Shown here: piece after piece, positions 7,694-14,671 of the stretch
How positions within the stretch are numbered: position 1 is the first letter of the stretch
Layout of the letters: each line of letters opens with the position of its first letter
IMG/VR virus record: IMGVR_UViG_3300034118_001588
Span: 1-25,369 of that record
Reading direction: 5' to 3' (one strand)
Source: a virus
Length of the DNA: 25,369 nt
Made by a program: the position numbers and the translations under genes
The notes under the pieces: model-generated
Databases searched by the model: none
Told to the model about the DNA's origin: nothing
What the model saw: only the letters and a program-made list of their open reading frames with translations

Positions 7694-8016
7694 CCAAAGG
7701 CTTTACCAAACTGCTCTTTCGGTTTACGGGCGTAGCCAATAGATCCGGCACGCCCACCCGAATCACCTGCCGTTGCACTGGTTGGTTCACGCACTAAGTT
7801 GCGTTTTTGGTATTCACCAGCGGTTTTTGCGGCACGCATGAATTTAGCTACACGACCTTGCTGACGATTAACGGATGCAGTAGAGCCACGGGCATCTCCA
7901 TCAATACGTCGCAAGTCAGTGTCATATGCCTGTTCCGGATTAAGATCTGATACCTCAGCTCCAGAAGTACCAGAGTCGACGCCTGGATCGTAAGTAGGTC
8001 TAAATCGGTTAGCCAT
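7690..8016 (-). CDS. Hypothetical small soluble protein, 108 aa
   Basis: The family is not recognised. The protein is polar, Gly/Ser/Arg/Ala-rich and probably partly disordered. It begins MANRFRPTYDPGVDSG, has a basic helix GRVAKFMRAAKTAGEYQKR, and ends KPKEQFGKAFG. Such composition is common in small phage virion or nucleic-acid-binding proteins, but no function is assigned. It is convergent with dcd, sharing four bases at the stops, and divergent from the gene at 8055 across 38 bases. As an isolated minus-strand gene between plus-strand genes it must have its own promoter or rely on read-through. Confidence 0.65.
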   Translation of the reverse strand: MANRFRPTYDPGVDSGTSGAEVSDLNPEQAYDTDLRRIDGDARGSTASVNRQQGRVAKFMRAAKTAGEYQKRNLVREPTSATAGDSGGRAGSIGYARKPKEQFGKAFG

Positions 8017-8054
8017 CTTATCATTGTAAAAGGACTAAATCGATTAAAGCCGTG

Positions 8055-8396
8055 ATGAATTCCGCTGCAGGTTTCTTAGACGCCTTTGTACAAGACGAAG
8101 TTAAATGTCGTTGTCTTGATGAAGAAGATTTTGGCGCACCTCTCGATAACGAGCAAAATGATGTACCATTGTATGACATGTACAATCGCGGTCTAGTAGC
8201 ATGCGAGCAGGGGCTAGAAAGGAATCCGTTGAATCTCGAGGGACAACGGCCTGGAATGACGGGCTATATCCCCTCAATGGAGCAGGGTTTGGCGATGGGA
8301 GCATCTCCGAAACCAAGGACGCTGGTGTTGGAACTGGAGGAACCGGACGAGAAGGAACGGATGCTGTCAGCAAAACGTCGTGGTTTGCTCCGGTAG
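8055..8396 (+). CDS. Hypothetical protein, 113 aa, overlapping DUF3310 out of frame
   Basis: The family is not recognised. The first ~50 residues look coding and acidic (FLDAFVQDEVKCRCLDEEDF, then NEQNDVPLYDMYNRGL). The later part (PRTLVLELEEPDEKERML) overlaps the DUF3310 frame for 196 bases. ATG 8055 is preferred over the adjacent GTG 8052; no good Shine-Dalgarno sequence is seen. A candidate -1 slippery heptamer, G GGT TTG at 8285-8291, is in the correct phase to move ribosomes into the DUF3310 frame. The frame may therefore be the 5' part of a fused product rather than an independent gene. Confidence 0.55.
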   Translation: MNSAAGFLDAFVQDEVKCRCLDEEDFGAPLDNEQNDVPLYDMYNRGLVACEQGLERNPLNLEGQRPGMTGYIPSMEQGLAMGASPKPRTLVLELEEPDEKERMLSAKRRGLLR

Positions 8397-8692
8397 ATGA
8401 AGTAAGTGACTGCCCTGGAGGTGTTTGCCCAGTGCCCTGGGCCACCAAAGAAAAGCCTCCTGTGGCCCAAGAAGATGTGGTGAATCACCCCGCTCACTAC
8501 ACAGATGGCGGCATTGAATGCATTGAAGCCATTGAAGCAGCTTTAACCGCCGAAGAATTCCGTGGTTACTGTAAGGGAAACAATTTAAAGTACACCTGGC
8601 GTGAACGCCACAAAGGCGGAACAGAATCACTGAAGAAAGCTCAGTGGTATCTGGACCGCCTCATTCAACTTGACGAAGCTCAGAAGGGCTGA
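8201..8692 (+). CDS. DUF3310-family protein, 163 aa (start uncertain)
   Basis: The C-terminal ~65 residues are a clear DUF3310 domain, widespread in phages and of unproven function (sometimes labelled nucleotide kinase without support). VNHPAHYTDGGIECIEAIEA comes first, then GYCKGNNLKYTWRERHKGG and a final helix LKKAQWYLDRLI. The ~95 residues before it are low-complexity and Gly/Thr-rich. ATG 8201 is the only ATG before the domain in this frame and has no Shine-Dalgarno sequence. The alternatives are a GTG near 8432 or a -1 frameshift from the 113-aa frame at 8285-8291. The last 13 bases overlap the end of the opposing NblA-like gene. Confidence 0.75.
   Translation: MRAGARKESVESRGTTAWNDGLYPLNGAGFGDGSISETKDAGVGTGGTGREGTDAVSKTSWFAPVDEVSDCPGGVCPVPWATKEKPPVAQEDVVNHPAHYTDGGIECIEAIEAALTAEEFRGYCKGNNLKYTWRERHKGGTESLKKAQWYLDRLIQLDEAQKG
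8285..8291 (+). promoter_or_regulatory. Candidate -1 ribosomal frameshift heptamer
   Basis: GGGTTTG is read as (ca)G GGT TTG in the 113-aa frame, fitting the X XXY YYZ pattern. A -1 slip would give GGG TTT and continue as GDGSISE in the DUF3310 frame. Both frames are open from 8177 to 8396, so the site is usable. This heptamer is not among the best-known bacterial sites, and no strong downstream stem was verified. Confidence 0.3.
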
Positions 8693-8985
8693 AGTTCATC
8701 GTCATCATCCTCGTCGTCGTCGCGATATCCACAGGCAGCGGCGAGTTCTGCTAATTCGAGGTCGGTTGGATGATCCCAGTCGATCTCAATGTTTTCTGAC
8801 GCCATGATGTCTTTGATGGCATGCCACTCCATCAAACGTTGGTGGTAGAGACTCAACAAAGCAAAACGCAACTCTTCCCAAGTCATTTCCTCGGACTGGA
8901 GTTCAGCTTTGCGCATGGCAAATTGAAGCTCAAGAGGAAGTTCAAACTCCCGTGGCTCGACCGAACGCTCCATTCCACTCTGCAT
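8680..8985 (-). CDS. nblA: NblA-like phycobilisome degradation protein, 101 aa
   Basis: NblA (Ycf18, PF04485) proteins are short helical adaptors that bind phycobiliproteins and deliver them for proteolysis; some cyanophages carry the gene. Residues 14-61 align without gaps to the NblA helix-turn-helix pattern: FELPLELQFAMRKAE matches L-x-LE-x-QF-x-x-R, EEMTWEEL matches the MS-x-EQA turn, and LLSLYHQRLME matches L-x-x-LY-x-Q. The protein is longer than typical NblA (about 60 aa). Extra parts are a 13-residue N-terminal extension and a ~40-residue C-terminal tail ending in an acidic run (DDDEDDDDE). Start is ATG 8985; a second Met at residue 5 is possible. It lies 24 bases after the lysozyme gene. 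The call rests on motif recall, not a search. Confidence 0.75.
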   Translation of the reverse strand: MQSGMERSVEPREFELPLELQFAMRKAELQSEEMTWEELRFALLSLYHQRLMEWHAIKDIMASENIEIDWDHPTDLELAELAAACGYRDDDEDDDDELQPF

Positions 8986-9009
8986 TTGCTAGTTGCAATT
9001 ATTCTAATG

Positions 9010-9669
9010 CTAGCCGTTAAATATCAGATCGACGGACTCATCGGCAAAGTCCTGCCATCGGTCGTCATCAATACGAAAACTGTTGGCAAACTCAGACAGG
9101 ATGTAAGGATTGATACGTTCCTCCAGAGCACGGATTGCGCGTACTTCGTGGGGAGCAGCACTGTAATTACGGAAGGCGGTCAACAAGACTTCTGTTGATG
9201 CCCAAGGGCTGGTGTCTACGTCACGAAGGAAAAGACCCATCTCTTCTCTCCTGCGTTCCAGGAGACCACCAACAACCTTATGGTTTTGGTCAAAGATCCA
9301 GCGGCTCATTTCCGTGGTGGCACTAGCAAAATCCTCTGCTTCCACATGATCAATGATGTGGCTGTACAAGAAGGACTCCCAACCAACGGAATGAATGAAC
9401 GAGACTAGAGCCTGGCGCATGTTGTCGTCAAGACCAAGGTTCTGCCGCTGGAGCTGGGACTCAATGACGCTGACCTCATGGAAGAGGTACGCAAGAGCTT
9501 TCTCCTGGCTGCAACGCTGACCTTGCTTGACGGGGGAACCATCGGGATAGAACTGGGTTCCAAACCCGATGGTGTATGGCTCTGCGCCAGTGTGCGGATC
9601 TGCGTATGCCTTTTCGTTAAACCCTTCGTATTTACGAATTAGGTTAATAGCACGCGAAAAATCCGACAT
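9010..9669 (-). CDS. T4-type lysozyme (GH24 endolysin), 219 aa
   Basis: Hydrolyses the beta-1,4 bond between N-acetylmuramic acid and N-acetylglucosamine in peptidoglycan, probably for lysis. The N-terminal active-site region is clear: LIRKYEGFNEKAYADP then PYTIGFGT, giving the T4-lysozyme Glu-Asp-Thr triad as Glu15, Asp24 and Thr33. NMRQALVSFIHSVGW and the RRREEMGLFL stretch are also typical of GH24. About 65 extra C-terminal residues of unknown role follow the ~150-residue domain. I see no signal peptide, so export would need a holin or similar. ATG 9669 is chosen because it immediately precedes the domain; an in-frame TTG at 9693 would add eight residues. There is no Shine-Dalgarno sequence at normal spacing, and a hairpin directly abuts the ATG. 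Confidence 0.9.
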   Translation of the reverse strand: MSDFSRAINLIRKYEGFNEKAYADPHTGAEPYTIGFGTQFYPDGSPVKQGQRCSQEKALAYLFHEVSVIESQLQRQNLGLDDNMRQALVSFIHSVGWESFLYSHIIDHVEAEDFASATTEMSRWIFDQNHKVVGGLLERRREEMGLFLRDVDTSPWASTEVLLTAFRNYSAAPHEVRAIRALEERINPYILSEFANSFRIDDDRWQDFADESVDLIFNG

Positions 9670-9691
9670 GGAGATAACTATTGTTATCCCC
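9670..9691 (-). promoter_or_regulatory. Hairpin abutting the lysozyme start codon
   Basis: On the minus strand GGGGATAAC, loop AATA, then GTTATCTCC ends directly at the ATG. It pairs over 9 bp with one G-U wobble. It would hide the initiation region of the lysozyme message and could delay its translation, or act as an operator at DNA level. Confidence 0.5.
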
Positions 9692-9705
9692 AATATACAT
9701 AATTT

Positions 9706-9828
9706 TTATTTACCTTGGCCTCTCATCTTTTTACGGCCGTGGCTAGGCAAGGAGTTTCTGCCCTGCCCTTGTCTGGTGCGCTTCGGTTTGGACTCAAGTC
9801 GGACTGTGGTTGATTTGGGTTTTGCCAT
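9706..9828 (-). CDS. Small very basic protein, 40 aa
   Basis: The ORF runs from ATG 9826-9828 to TAA 9706-9708. It begins MAKPKSTTVRLESKPKRTRQ and ends GRKKMRGQGK. About a third of its residues are Lys or Arg and it has no acidic residue beyond one Glu, so nucleic-acid binding is plausible. Small proteins of similar style occur in cyanophage genomes (recalled, not searched). It lies between the lysozyme and the 90-aa basic protein on the same strand. No clear Shine-Dalgarno sequence is seen. Composition and position make chance unlikely. Confidence 0.65.
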   Translation of the reverse strand: MAKPKSTTVRLESKPKRTRQGQGRNSLPSHGRKKMRGQGK

Positions 9829-9864
9829 GGTGTTGTGGTAGCAACAGTAAGATTTTAACGCAAG

Positions 9865-10137
9865 CTACCAGGCTTTGCATGACCAGTAGCCAGCGGTTAA
9901 CTTGCTTTTCTTTTCATCACAATTGTGTCTTGCACGAAAATTTTTACGCCTCTCTGGATTATCGCGTTTAATTTCCATATTGGCATCGCCAAAACGCACA
10001 ATTTTTTCTTGTCCGTTTTCGCAAGCTTTTACAACGGATTTTTTACCTCCCTGTATATCACGTCTTGGTTTATTGCACTCCATTGAGTCCTTATGTATCT
10101 TTGCTGCAGAAGCAGCTTTCTTGCGTTTATCTGCCAT
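9865..10137 (-). CDS. Conserved-type basic hypothetical protein, 90 aa
   Basis: A small Lys/Arg-rich protein with a pattern I recall from other phage genomes, with unknown function: HKDSMECNKPRRDIQGGKKS, then VVKACENGQEKIVRFGDANM, then ERRKNFRARHNCD, ending YWSCKAW. Cys residues at about 21, 39, 73 and 87 could bind metal. High positive charge suggests DNA or RNA binding (inference). It starts five bases after the end of the 740-aa gene and precedes the 40-aa basic gene, so the three are probably co-transcribed. Confidence 0.75.
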   Translation of the reverse strand: MADKRKKAASAAKIHKDSMECNKPRRDIQGGKKSVVKACENGQEKIVRFGDANMEIKRDNPERRKNFRARHNCDEKKSKLTAGYWSCKAW

Positions 10138-10142
10138 ATGTA

Positions 10143-12365
10143 CTAACCAAAGAGAGATCCAAAGCCACCGCCTGATCCCATATTAAAATAGGAAGGCGCA
10201 CCTTCATCTTCTTCATCTGGGAAGTAATCAAAGAAACGTGAACGTGTGGGCGTATATGTTTCTTTTTTCTTTGTTGAATCATCTGCCATCATTTTATCAA
10301 GAGAGCCAATAGCAGCAAAAGGATCTGAAAAATCTGGCATGCTAAACCCCAGGAGGTTCTGCGCTCCTTTCGCAGTACTTGCTTTACCTACATCCGATGC
10401 CGAAAGATTTTTATCTTCTTCAGTTGCATCAGGGAAGAAATCTGTGTAAAACTCTGATTCACTTCCGCTATAACCTGCTTTCTGAAAGATATTAAACAGG
10501 GCACTGCCACCTGTAGGTGCTTCAACTTTCTCGTCTCCCTCTCTCTGGATATAACCAAAACCTAGTTTTTCTTGCGTGGGCTTGATCCGTTGTTCATTCA
10601 GTTCTTTAATACGTTCTCGAATATCAATAGCCTGGTTGGTGCGCAAGATACCCATCAAACCTTCTTTTACGTCTTCCGTTGGATCTGTATTTTCATCGAT
10701 ACCTAAATTATTGAGTTGTTTTTTTAAGTCCGCAGGTAGATCTGCAACATTTAAAGCATCAACAAATTCTTTTGCTTTTTGTTCTGCTGTAACAAAATCA
10801 AGAAATACAGGATTGCCAAACTCTGTTTTTTTATTTTGCAAAGCTTTAGCCAGATCCCCCTGGATAAAGTTGGCAAGATCTTGCCTGGTATAGGTATCGG
10901 CAACCGGATCATAGTATTTGTCCTTACCAATTACTGAGTAATGTAAACGGGCAAAGTCATTTTTATTCTCTAGATCAATGCCATATTCATAAGCAAGTTG
11001 TGACCATGGCTTACCATCTTTTACTGCGGCATCACTATTGCGTGCGTCCCACGCGCTCTGGACCGATTGTTTTTGCTGTTCGTAAAGTGGCTTCTTGTTT
11101 GTAACATCAGTACCACTCAGTAACTCTGGATTCCAATAAAAGTTAGGATCAAATTCTCTTTGAAGGGTTTGACCGCCTAACTGATTGATAAATGCTTGTG
11201 CTTGTTGCTTTGAAAAATCCTTAAGTGCACTAGATGCTAACTGCGTTTGCAAAACGTTTTGCTCATCTTCTTTGACGTCCATATAGCTGATGAATTCAGA
11301 AATGGACTTTGAGTTATCAAAACGAGGCTTTAAATAGTCCTGCACAAAAGACTGTGCAAATGCCTTGTCAACTTCATATGCTTCTTTTGCTTCTCCCGGT
11401 GTCGTGATCTGCGACATCTCTTCATATCGCTTGGAGAGAGTCTCGTCAAACCACTTTTGCCAATTGTATTGAACAGATAAGCCAATTCCAAGACTCTTGT
11501 CTAGGCTTTTTGAAAGGCCTTTATCAAGATCAGTCTTGGAACCAAACCCAAGAAATCCCCCGGCACCCATGTCACCAAGAATCGCATTCTTGATGTCCTG
11601 TTTCATGTTATTAATATTGGGCACACCCATGCCCTGAAAAAGATCAGACATCTGCTGATCTTTCAGTGCTTTTGCATATTCATCCATTGTCTGCTTCAAG
11701 GCGTCTGCTGACAAAGCGCCAAAGACTTGTTCCCCTTGCTTGTCAACAATGTCTTGTGTTGCAAGCTCAGCTAATGACTGAGGTTTATCTTTTGATGTGC
11801 CCAGAAGCGTCTCTCTGAGTACTTGACGTTCTTGATTTGTAGGAGCACGAAGGGTTTCTTGGTATTGCTCCAAGGTTCTTGGCTTGCCTAATTTACCGCT
11901 CGGTGCGCCAACAAAGGTGTAATCGGCGTGAAGGAAAGAATCAAGATCCGAATACTTTTTTGTTACATCAATGTCTGGAATTTTTGTGCCGGCAAAAGAA
12001 ACAGCTTTCGAGGCTTCATTCCACTTTGCAACTGAATCAGGTACCTGTCTCGAATAAAACTTTGCATCAAACTTATTTATATCAACCCCTTGTTTACTGG
12101 AATCCCAGGGCTTCAATCCTGTTGCCTTGACGTAAAAGTCTTCAATTTCTTTTACGGTTACGTCATCAATTGAATCTCTTGCGTTGCTGTTATTTTTTTG
12201 AAGCGCTTGATCAAGCGACTCCATCAAACTTTTGTAGTTTTCACCAGGGCCTTGGATAGCGTTTAAACGTTGCGCAATTGTATCTGCTGCTTCTACTACG
12301 TCAGCGGTTGCGTCACTTGGTAGTACAGGCCGCAAAGAACCATTAACAACATTAAAACGAATCAT
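10143..12365 (-). CDS. Large probable virion protein, 740 aa
   Basis: The family is not recognised. It is a long, mostly helical, charged protein without Cys clusters, signal peptide or membrane helix, rich in Asp, Lys, Gln and Ala. The C-terminal ~60 residues are acidic then Gly-rich (PDEEDEGAPSYFNMGSGGGF, ending GSLFG). Its size, position in the late minus-strand block and composition fit an internal or ejected virion protein, or a structural component of the tail or core; this is inference. Its ATG overlaps the TGA of the upstream HNH gene (ATGA at 12362-12365), so the two are translationally coupled. There is no enzyme motif I can name. Confidence 0.6.
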   Translation of the reverse strand: MIRFNVVNGSLRPVLPSDATADVVEAADTIAQRLNAIQGPGENYKSLMESLDQALQKNNSNARDSIDDVTVKEIEDFYVKATGLKPWDSSKQGVDINKFDAKFYSRQVPDSVAKWNEASKAVSFAGTKIPDIDVTKKYSDLDSFLHADYTFVGAPSGKLGKPRTLEQYQETLRAPTNQERQVLRETLLGTSKDKPQSLAELATQDIVDKQGEQVFGALSADALKQTMDEYAKALKDQQMSDLFQGMGVPNINNMKQDIKNAILGDMGAGGFLGFGSKTDLDKGLSKSLDKSLGIGLSVQYNWQKWFDETLSKRYEEMSQITTPGEAKEAYEVDKAFAQSFVQDYLKPRFDNSKSISEFISYMDVKEDEQNVLQTQLASSALKDFSKQQAQAFINQLGGQTLQREFDPNFYWNPELLSGTDVTNKKPLYEQQKQSVQSAWDARNSDAAVKDGKPWSQLAYEYGIDLENKNDFARLHYSVIGKDKYYDPVADTYTRQDLANFIQGDLAKALQNKKTEFGNPVFLDFVTAEQKAKEFVDALNVADLPADLKKQLNNLGIDENTDPTEDVKEGLMGILRTNQAIDIRERIKELNEQRIKPTQEKLGFGYIQREGDEKVEAPTGGSALFNIFQKAGYSGSESEFYTDFFPDATEEDKNLSASDVGKASTAKGAQNLLGFSMPDFSDPFAAIGSLDKMMADDSTKKKETYTPTRSRFFDYFPDEEDEGAPSYFNMGSGGGFGSLFG

Positions 12366-12718
12366 GACGCTTCTTTAAAATCTCTTAGGTCAATGACCTT
12401 GGGATAGGACAAATCCATCCAGGCTTTAATTCTATCCAGCTTATCTTCTGAAAAGTACTCTTGTTGTTTGTACCAAGTCTCCATATCGCTTGATGCTTTG
12501 TTTGCATTGCATTTTTTACAAGCTGGAACTAAGTTATGACGATTAGAACAACCAGATTTAAAACGTGGAATAATGTGATCAAGGCTCGTGGCAGCCTCGC
12601 CGCAATAACCACACTTATGATCCCAGGCTTGATATATACTTTCTCTAAAACGTTTCTTGGCAAGCTTTGGTGTTAATTCAACTAGCAGGGCGAGGGGCTC
12701 GTGCTGGCTGCAAAACAT
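12362..12718 (-). CDS. HNH endonuclease, 118 aa
   Basis: A small HNH-family nuclease that would cut double-stranded DNA. The metal-binding ββα region is complete: KCGYCG (first Cys pair), SLDHIIPRFKSG (the DH of the HNH core), RHNLVPACKKCNANKAS (Asn plus second Cys pair). A C-terminal helix with Trp-rich WYKQQEYFSE follows. Size fits a free-standing phage homing-type endonuclease; a role in packaging is another known use of HNH proteins, but no terminase is adjacent. The ATGA overlap with the 740-aa gene shows it is in the late operon. Start ATG 12718 is preceded by a GAAG-like element. Confidence 0.85.
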   Translation of the reverse strand: MFCSQHEPLALLVELTPKLAKKRFRESIYQAWDHKCGYCGEAATSLDHIIPRFKSGCSNRHNLVPACKKCNANKASSDMETWYKQQEYFSEDKLDRIKAWMDLSYPKVIDLRDFKEAS

Positions 12719-12854
12719 GCTCTTCGATTGCCGTTAATTCATTCTAATTTCCCCATACAGTTTCATGGTCACAGCAAAGAGATAAAACTTTTCTTAAGAC
12801 CGTTGACGACGGCTTGACTTGCGGTAAGTTGTATGAGTAACGACTGCCAAACCA
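12719..12854. promoter_or_regulatory. Divergent intergenic region with two TTGAC motifs
   Basis: These 136 bases separate the HNH gene (minus) from the HTH gene (plus) and must hold signals for the HTH gene. Two TTGAC motifs, at 12803 and 12814, are 11 bases apart, about one helical turn. They could be -35 elements or a repeated operator half-site. No good TATAAT-like box lies at 16-18 bases from either, so no promoter is claimed. Confidence 0.3.
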
Positions 12855-13073
12855 ATGGCTAAGCACCCTGGCTGGGTCTCTGCTCAGCAACTTGAAGAAC
12901 TCCTTGGAATCGACCGCAAGACACTCTTCAAGTACCGCGACGACGGCACCCTGAAGCTGGGTCCACACTACGCCGCATTCCCGGAGACCCGGTCCAGGGA
13001 TAGCTACCGTTGGAATGTATCTGCAGTCAGACGGCAACTTACAAAGAACGGCATGATGCCTGTTGCCGCATAA
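12855..13073 (+). CDS. Small helix-turn-helix protein, 72 aa
   Basis: Probable DNA-binding regulator of the MerR/excisionase type. WVSAQQLEELLGIDRKTLFK at residues 7-26 forms the helix-turn-helix. A short wing with GPHYAAF follows, then YRWNVSAVRRQL, a layout like the HTH protein at 5229. The gene is alone on the plus strand inside the minus-strand late block and is followed 22 bases later by a strong rho-independent terminator, so it is an independent unit resembling a moron (an autonomously expressed cassette). Start ATG 12855 fits the domain; no Shine-Dalgarno sequence is obvious. Confidence 0.8.
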   Translation: MAKHPGWVSAQQLEELLGIDRKTLFKYRDDGTLKLGPHYAAFPETRSRDSYRWNVSAVRRQLTKNGMMPVAA

Positions 13074-13095
13074 CCACATCAAACGATGTGTGAAG

Positions 13096-13120
13096 GCTCT
13101 GCATTTTGCAGAGCTTTTTT
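13096..13120 (+). terminator. Rho-independent terminator after the HTH gene
   Basis: GCTCTGCA (13096-13103), loop TTT, TGCAGAGC (13107-13114), then six T. The 8-bp stem is perfect. On the minus strand the hairpin is not followed by a T run, so it acts on the plus strand only. The T run overlaps the stop codon of the opposing 516-aa gene. Confidence 0.9.
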
Positions 13121-14669
13121 ATGGCGTGTAAGGTAGGCCATTTTTATCAAACATTGTGAAGTTTTGGATTTCAATGCGATCAGTTGCAAAATTAAACAAA
13201 CGTTGCAGCATAGGAAAGATCATTGGTGATTGACAGTTGTAAGGCGGTACATCCATCTTTGACAACGCTCTTTTTGTTTCATTGAATTCACGCAAGCTTT
13301 GTTGTTCTTTTTCTGATTTTGCTACAAGGGCTTGTTCCCAAGCTGCCATGCTTCCAATGCCAACAGGAAAATCAGAAGGCTCTGGTGGAAACAATCGATC
13401 TTTAAACTTAAGTGCGTAGATATGTTTGCAGTATCGCAATTCATCTAACAATGGCGTCCAACTATCATCCACTGCTGTAATTGTGATTTGTTCAATGGAA
13501 TCCGTATCGGTGAGCTGCGTTACAGACGAATAATCGTTAAAGCCTGGAATTCCTTCTGACCTAGAACCTGCGACGGCAATGTCACTTGTGCTCCTGGTGT
13601 AAGTGGAACCAAACTCTCTGTAGACTCCAGGGTTATCTCTTGCTGAGTTGAAGCTTCCTACTGAATCATTTGTGACTTGATAACCAAGTTCAAATCCTTC
13701 CGGCGAAATAACTTCAAGAGATCTGTTTTGATCGTTGCGTGTCATTGCGTTGTTATCAAGGATGCCATCTCGTTTGGTTAATTCAAAACGCCCAGGTTTA
13801 ATACTGGAAACACCAGTGCGCGGAAATTGTTTTTTGTTGCTTTCACCAGCGGTAGACAAAAAGGAATAATCTCTGCGCGTGAAGTCTTGACACGTACAGG
13901 AGTATCTTGATCCTGTGATAAGGAATCGCCCAGGTGTAAACCCTATTGGAGAAGGCGTAACAAATACACCATCCGGCGTTACTTGCACTGAACCTGCTTT
14001 TTTAAATGTCAGTATTCCAGTTTCTTGGTTAATTGCAATTACAACTGCTTGAACGTAGCCGTATCTAGTCTGTGTTGCAGGATTAATGGTGTCTTTGTTT
14101 ATGATGTCGCCATCAACCGTAATAATACGGTCTTCAAAGATCTCTGTGTTTGCAGGTTTTAAGCCGTCGGGTTCCCCTGGAACTGGAATATAAAAAGGCG
14201 AAGGAAGTGGGTTGGTTGAGCTCCAGGTACCCGCTAGCTTCACATACCAGTTATTAGCGTCTTCTGTTACTGATTCAATGAATAGTTTTTGGGTGCTGAC
14301 AGGATCAGTTAATTTATCGCACCGAACAGAGCCTGCGTAACGCCAGATGGCCCAGTGCATGCCAAGGTCTTTATTGGTCGTCGGGTAACCGACAAAAGCA
14401 CCTGAGACTACAGGCGATGGATTCCCACTTGTTGTGGCGTTAGGAATGTCGTAACGAAATTGGTATGTGTAGTCGTTATTGTGTGTCGTTGCAGTTGCAA
14501 GCTCGTAGCCTCTACGCCAACGAGCCCAAGCCGATTCTCTGTTAATCGTGTAGATGGAATCAGGTACTGAACCTTTAGAGAACTCAGTCGTGATCGGTTT
14601 AACCGGCCTCGGGTCAAAGACTTCAGACCGGTTGAAGTTACCAAAAGAGCTTCCACTCTTTTTGGCCAT
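13119..14669 (-). CDS. Probable virion structural protein, 516 aa
   Basis: The family is not named, but size, late-block position and mixed beta-rich composition suggest a structural protein. The N-terminus is disordered-like (MAKKSGSSFGNFNRSEVFDP). The centre is beta-rich with Trp/Tyr-containing strands (NNWYVKLAGTWSS). Residues about 265-285 include SRYSCTCQDFTRRDYSF, resembling the first half of a SWIM zinc motif (CxC), but a matching second CxH was not found. The C-terminal ~120 residues are helical and charged (KSEKEQQSLREFNETKRALS). Its ATG is two bases after the end of the 263-aa gene, so they are a coupled pair. It could be a tail, neck or fibre-base protein. Confidence 0.6.
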   Translation of the reverse strand: MAKKSGSSFGNFNRSEVFDPRPVKPITTEFSKGSVPDSIYTINRESAWARWRRGYELATATTHNNDYTYQFRYDIPNATTSGNPSPVVSGAFVGYPTTNKDLGMHWAIWRYAGSVRCDKLTDPVSTQKLFIESVTEDANNWYVKLAGTWSSTNPLPSPFYIPVPGEPDGLKPANTEIFEDRIITVDGDIINKDTINPATQTRYGYVQAVVIAINQETGILTFKKAGSVQVTPDGVFVTPSPIGFTPGRFLITGSRYSCTCQDFTRRDYSFLSTAGESNKKQFPRTGVSSIKPGRFELTKRDGILDNNAMTRNDQNRSLEVISPEGFELGYQVTNDSVGSFNSARDNPGVYREFGSTYTRSTSDIAVAGSRSEGIPGFNDYSSVTQLTDTDSIEQITITAVDDSWTPLLDELRYCKHIYALKFKDRLFPPEPSDFPVGIGSMAAWEQALVAKSEKEQQSLREFNETKRALSKMDVPPYNCQSPMIFPMLQRLFNFATDRIEIQNFTMFDKNGLPYTP

Positions 14670-14671
14670 GA

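Noticed and set aside
12744-13082. 112-residue minus-strand frame across the HTH gene
   Set aside because: The HTH gene on the plus strand has a recognised domain and its own terminator; the opposite frame has neither.
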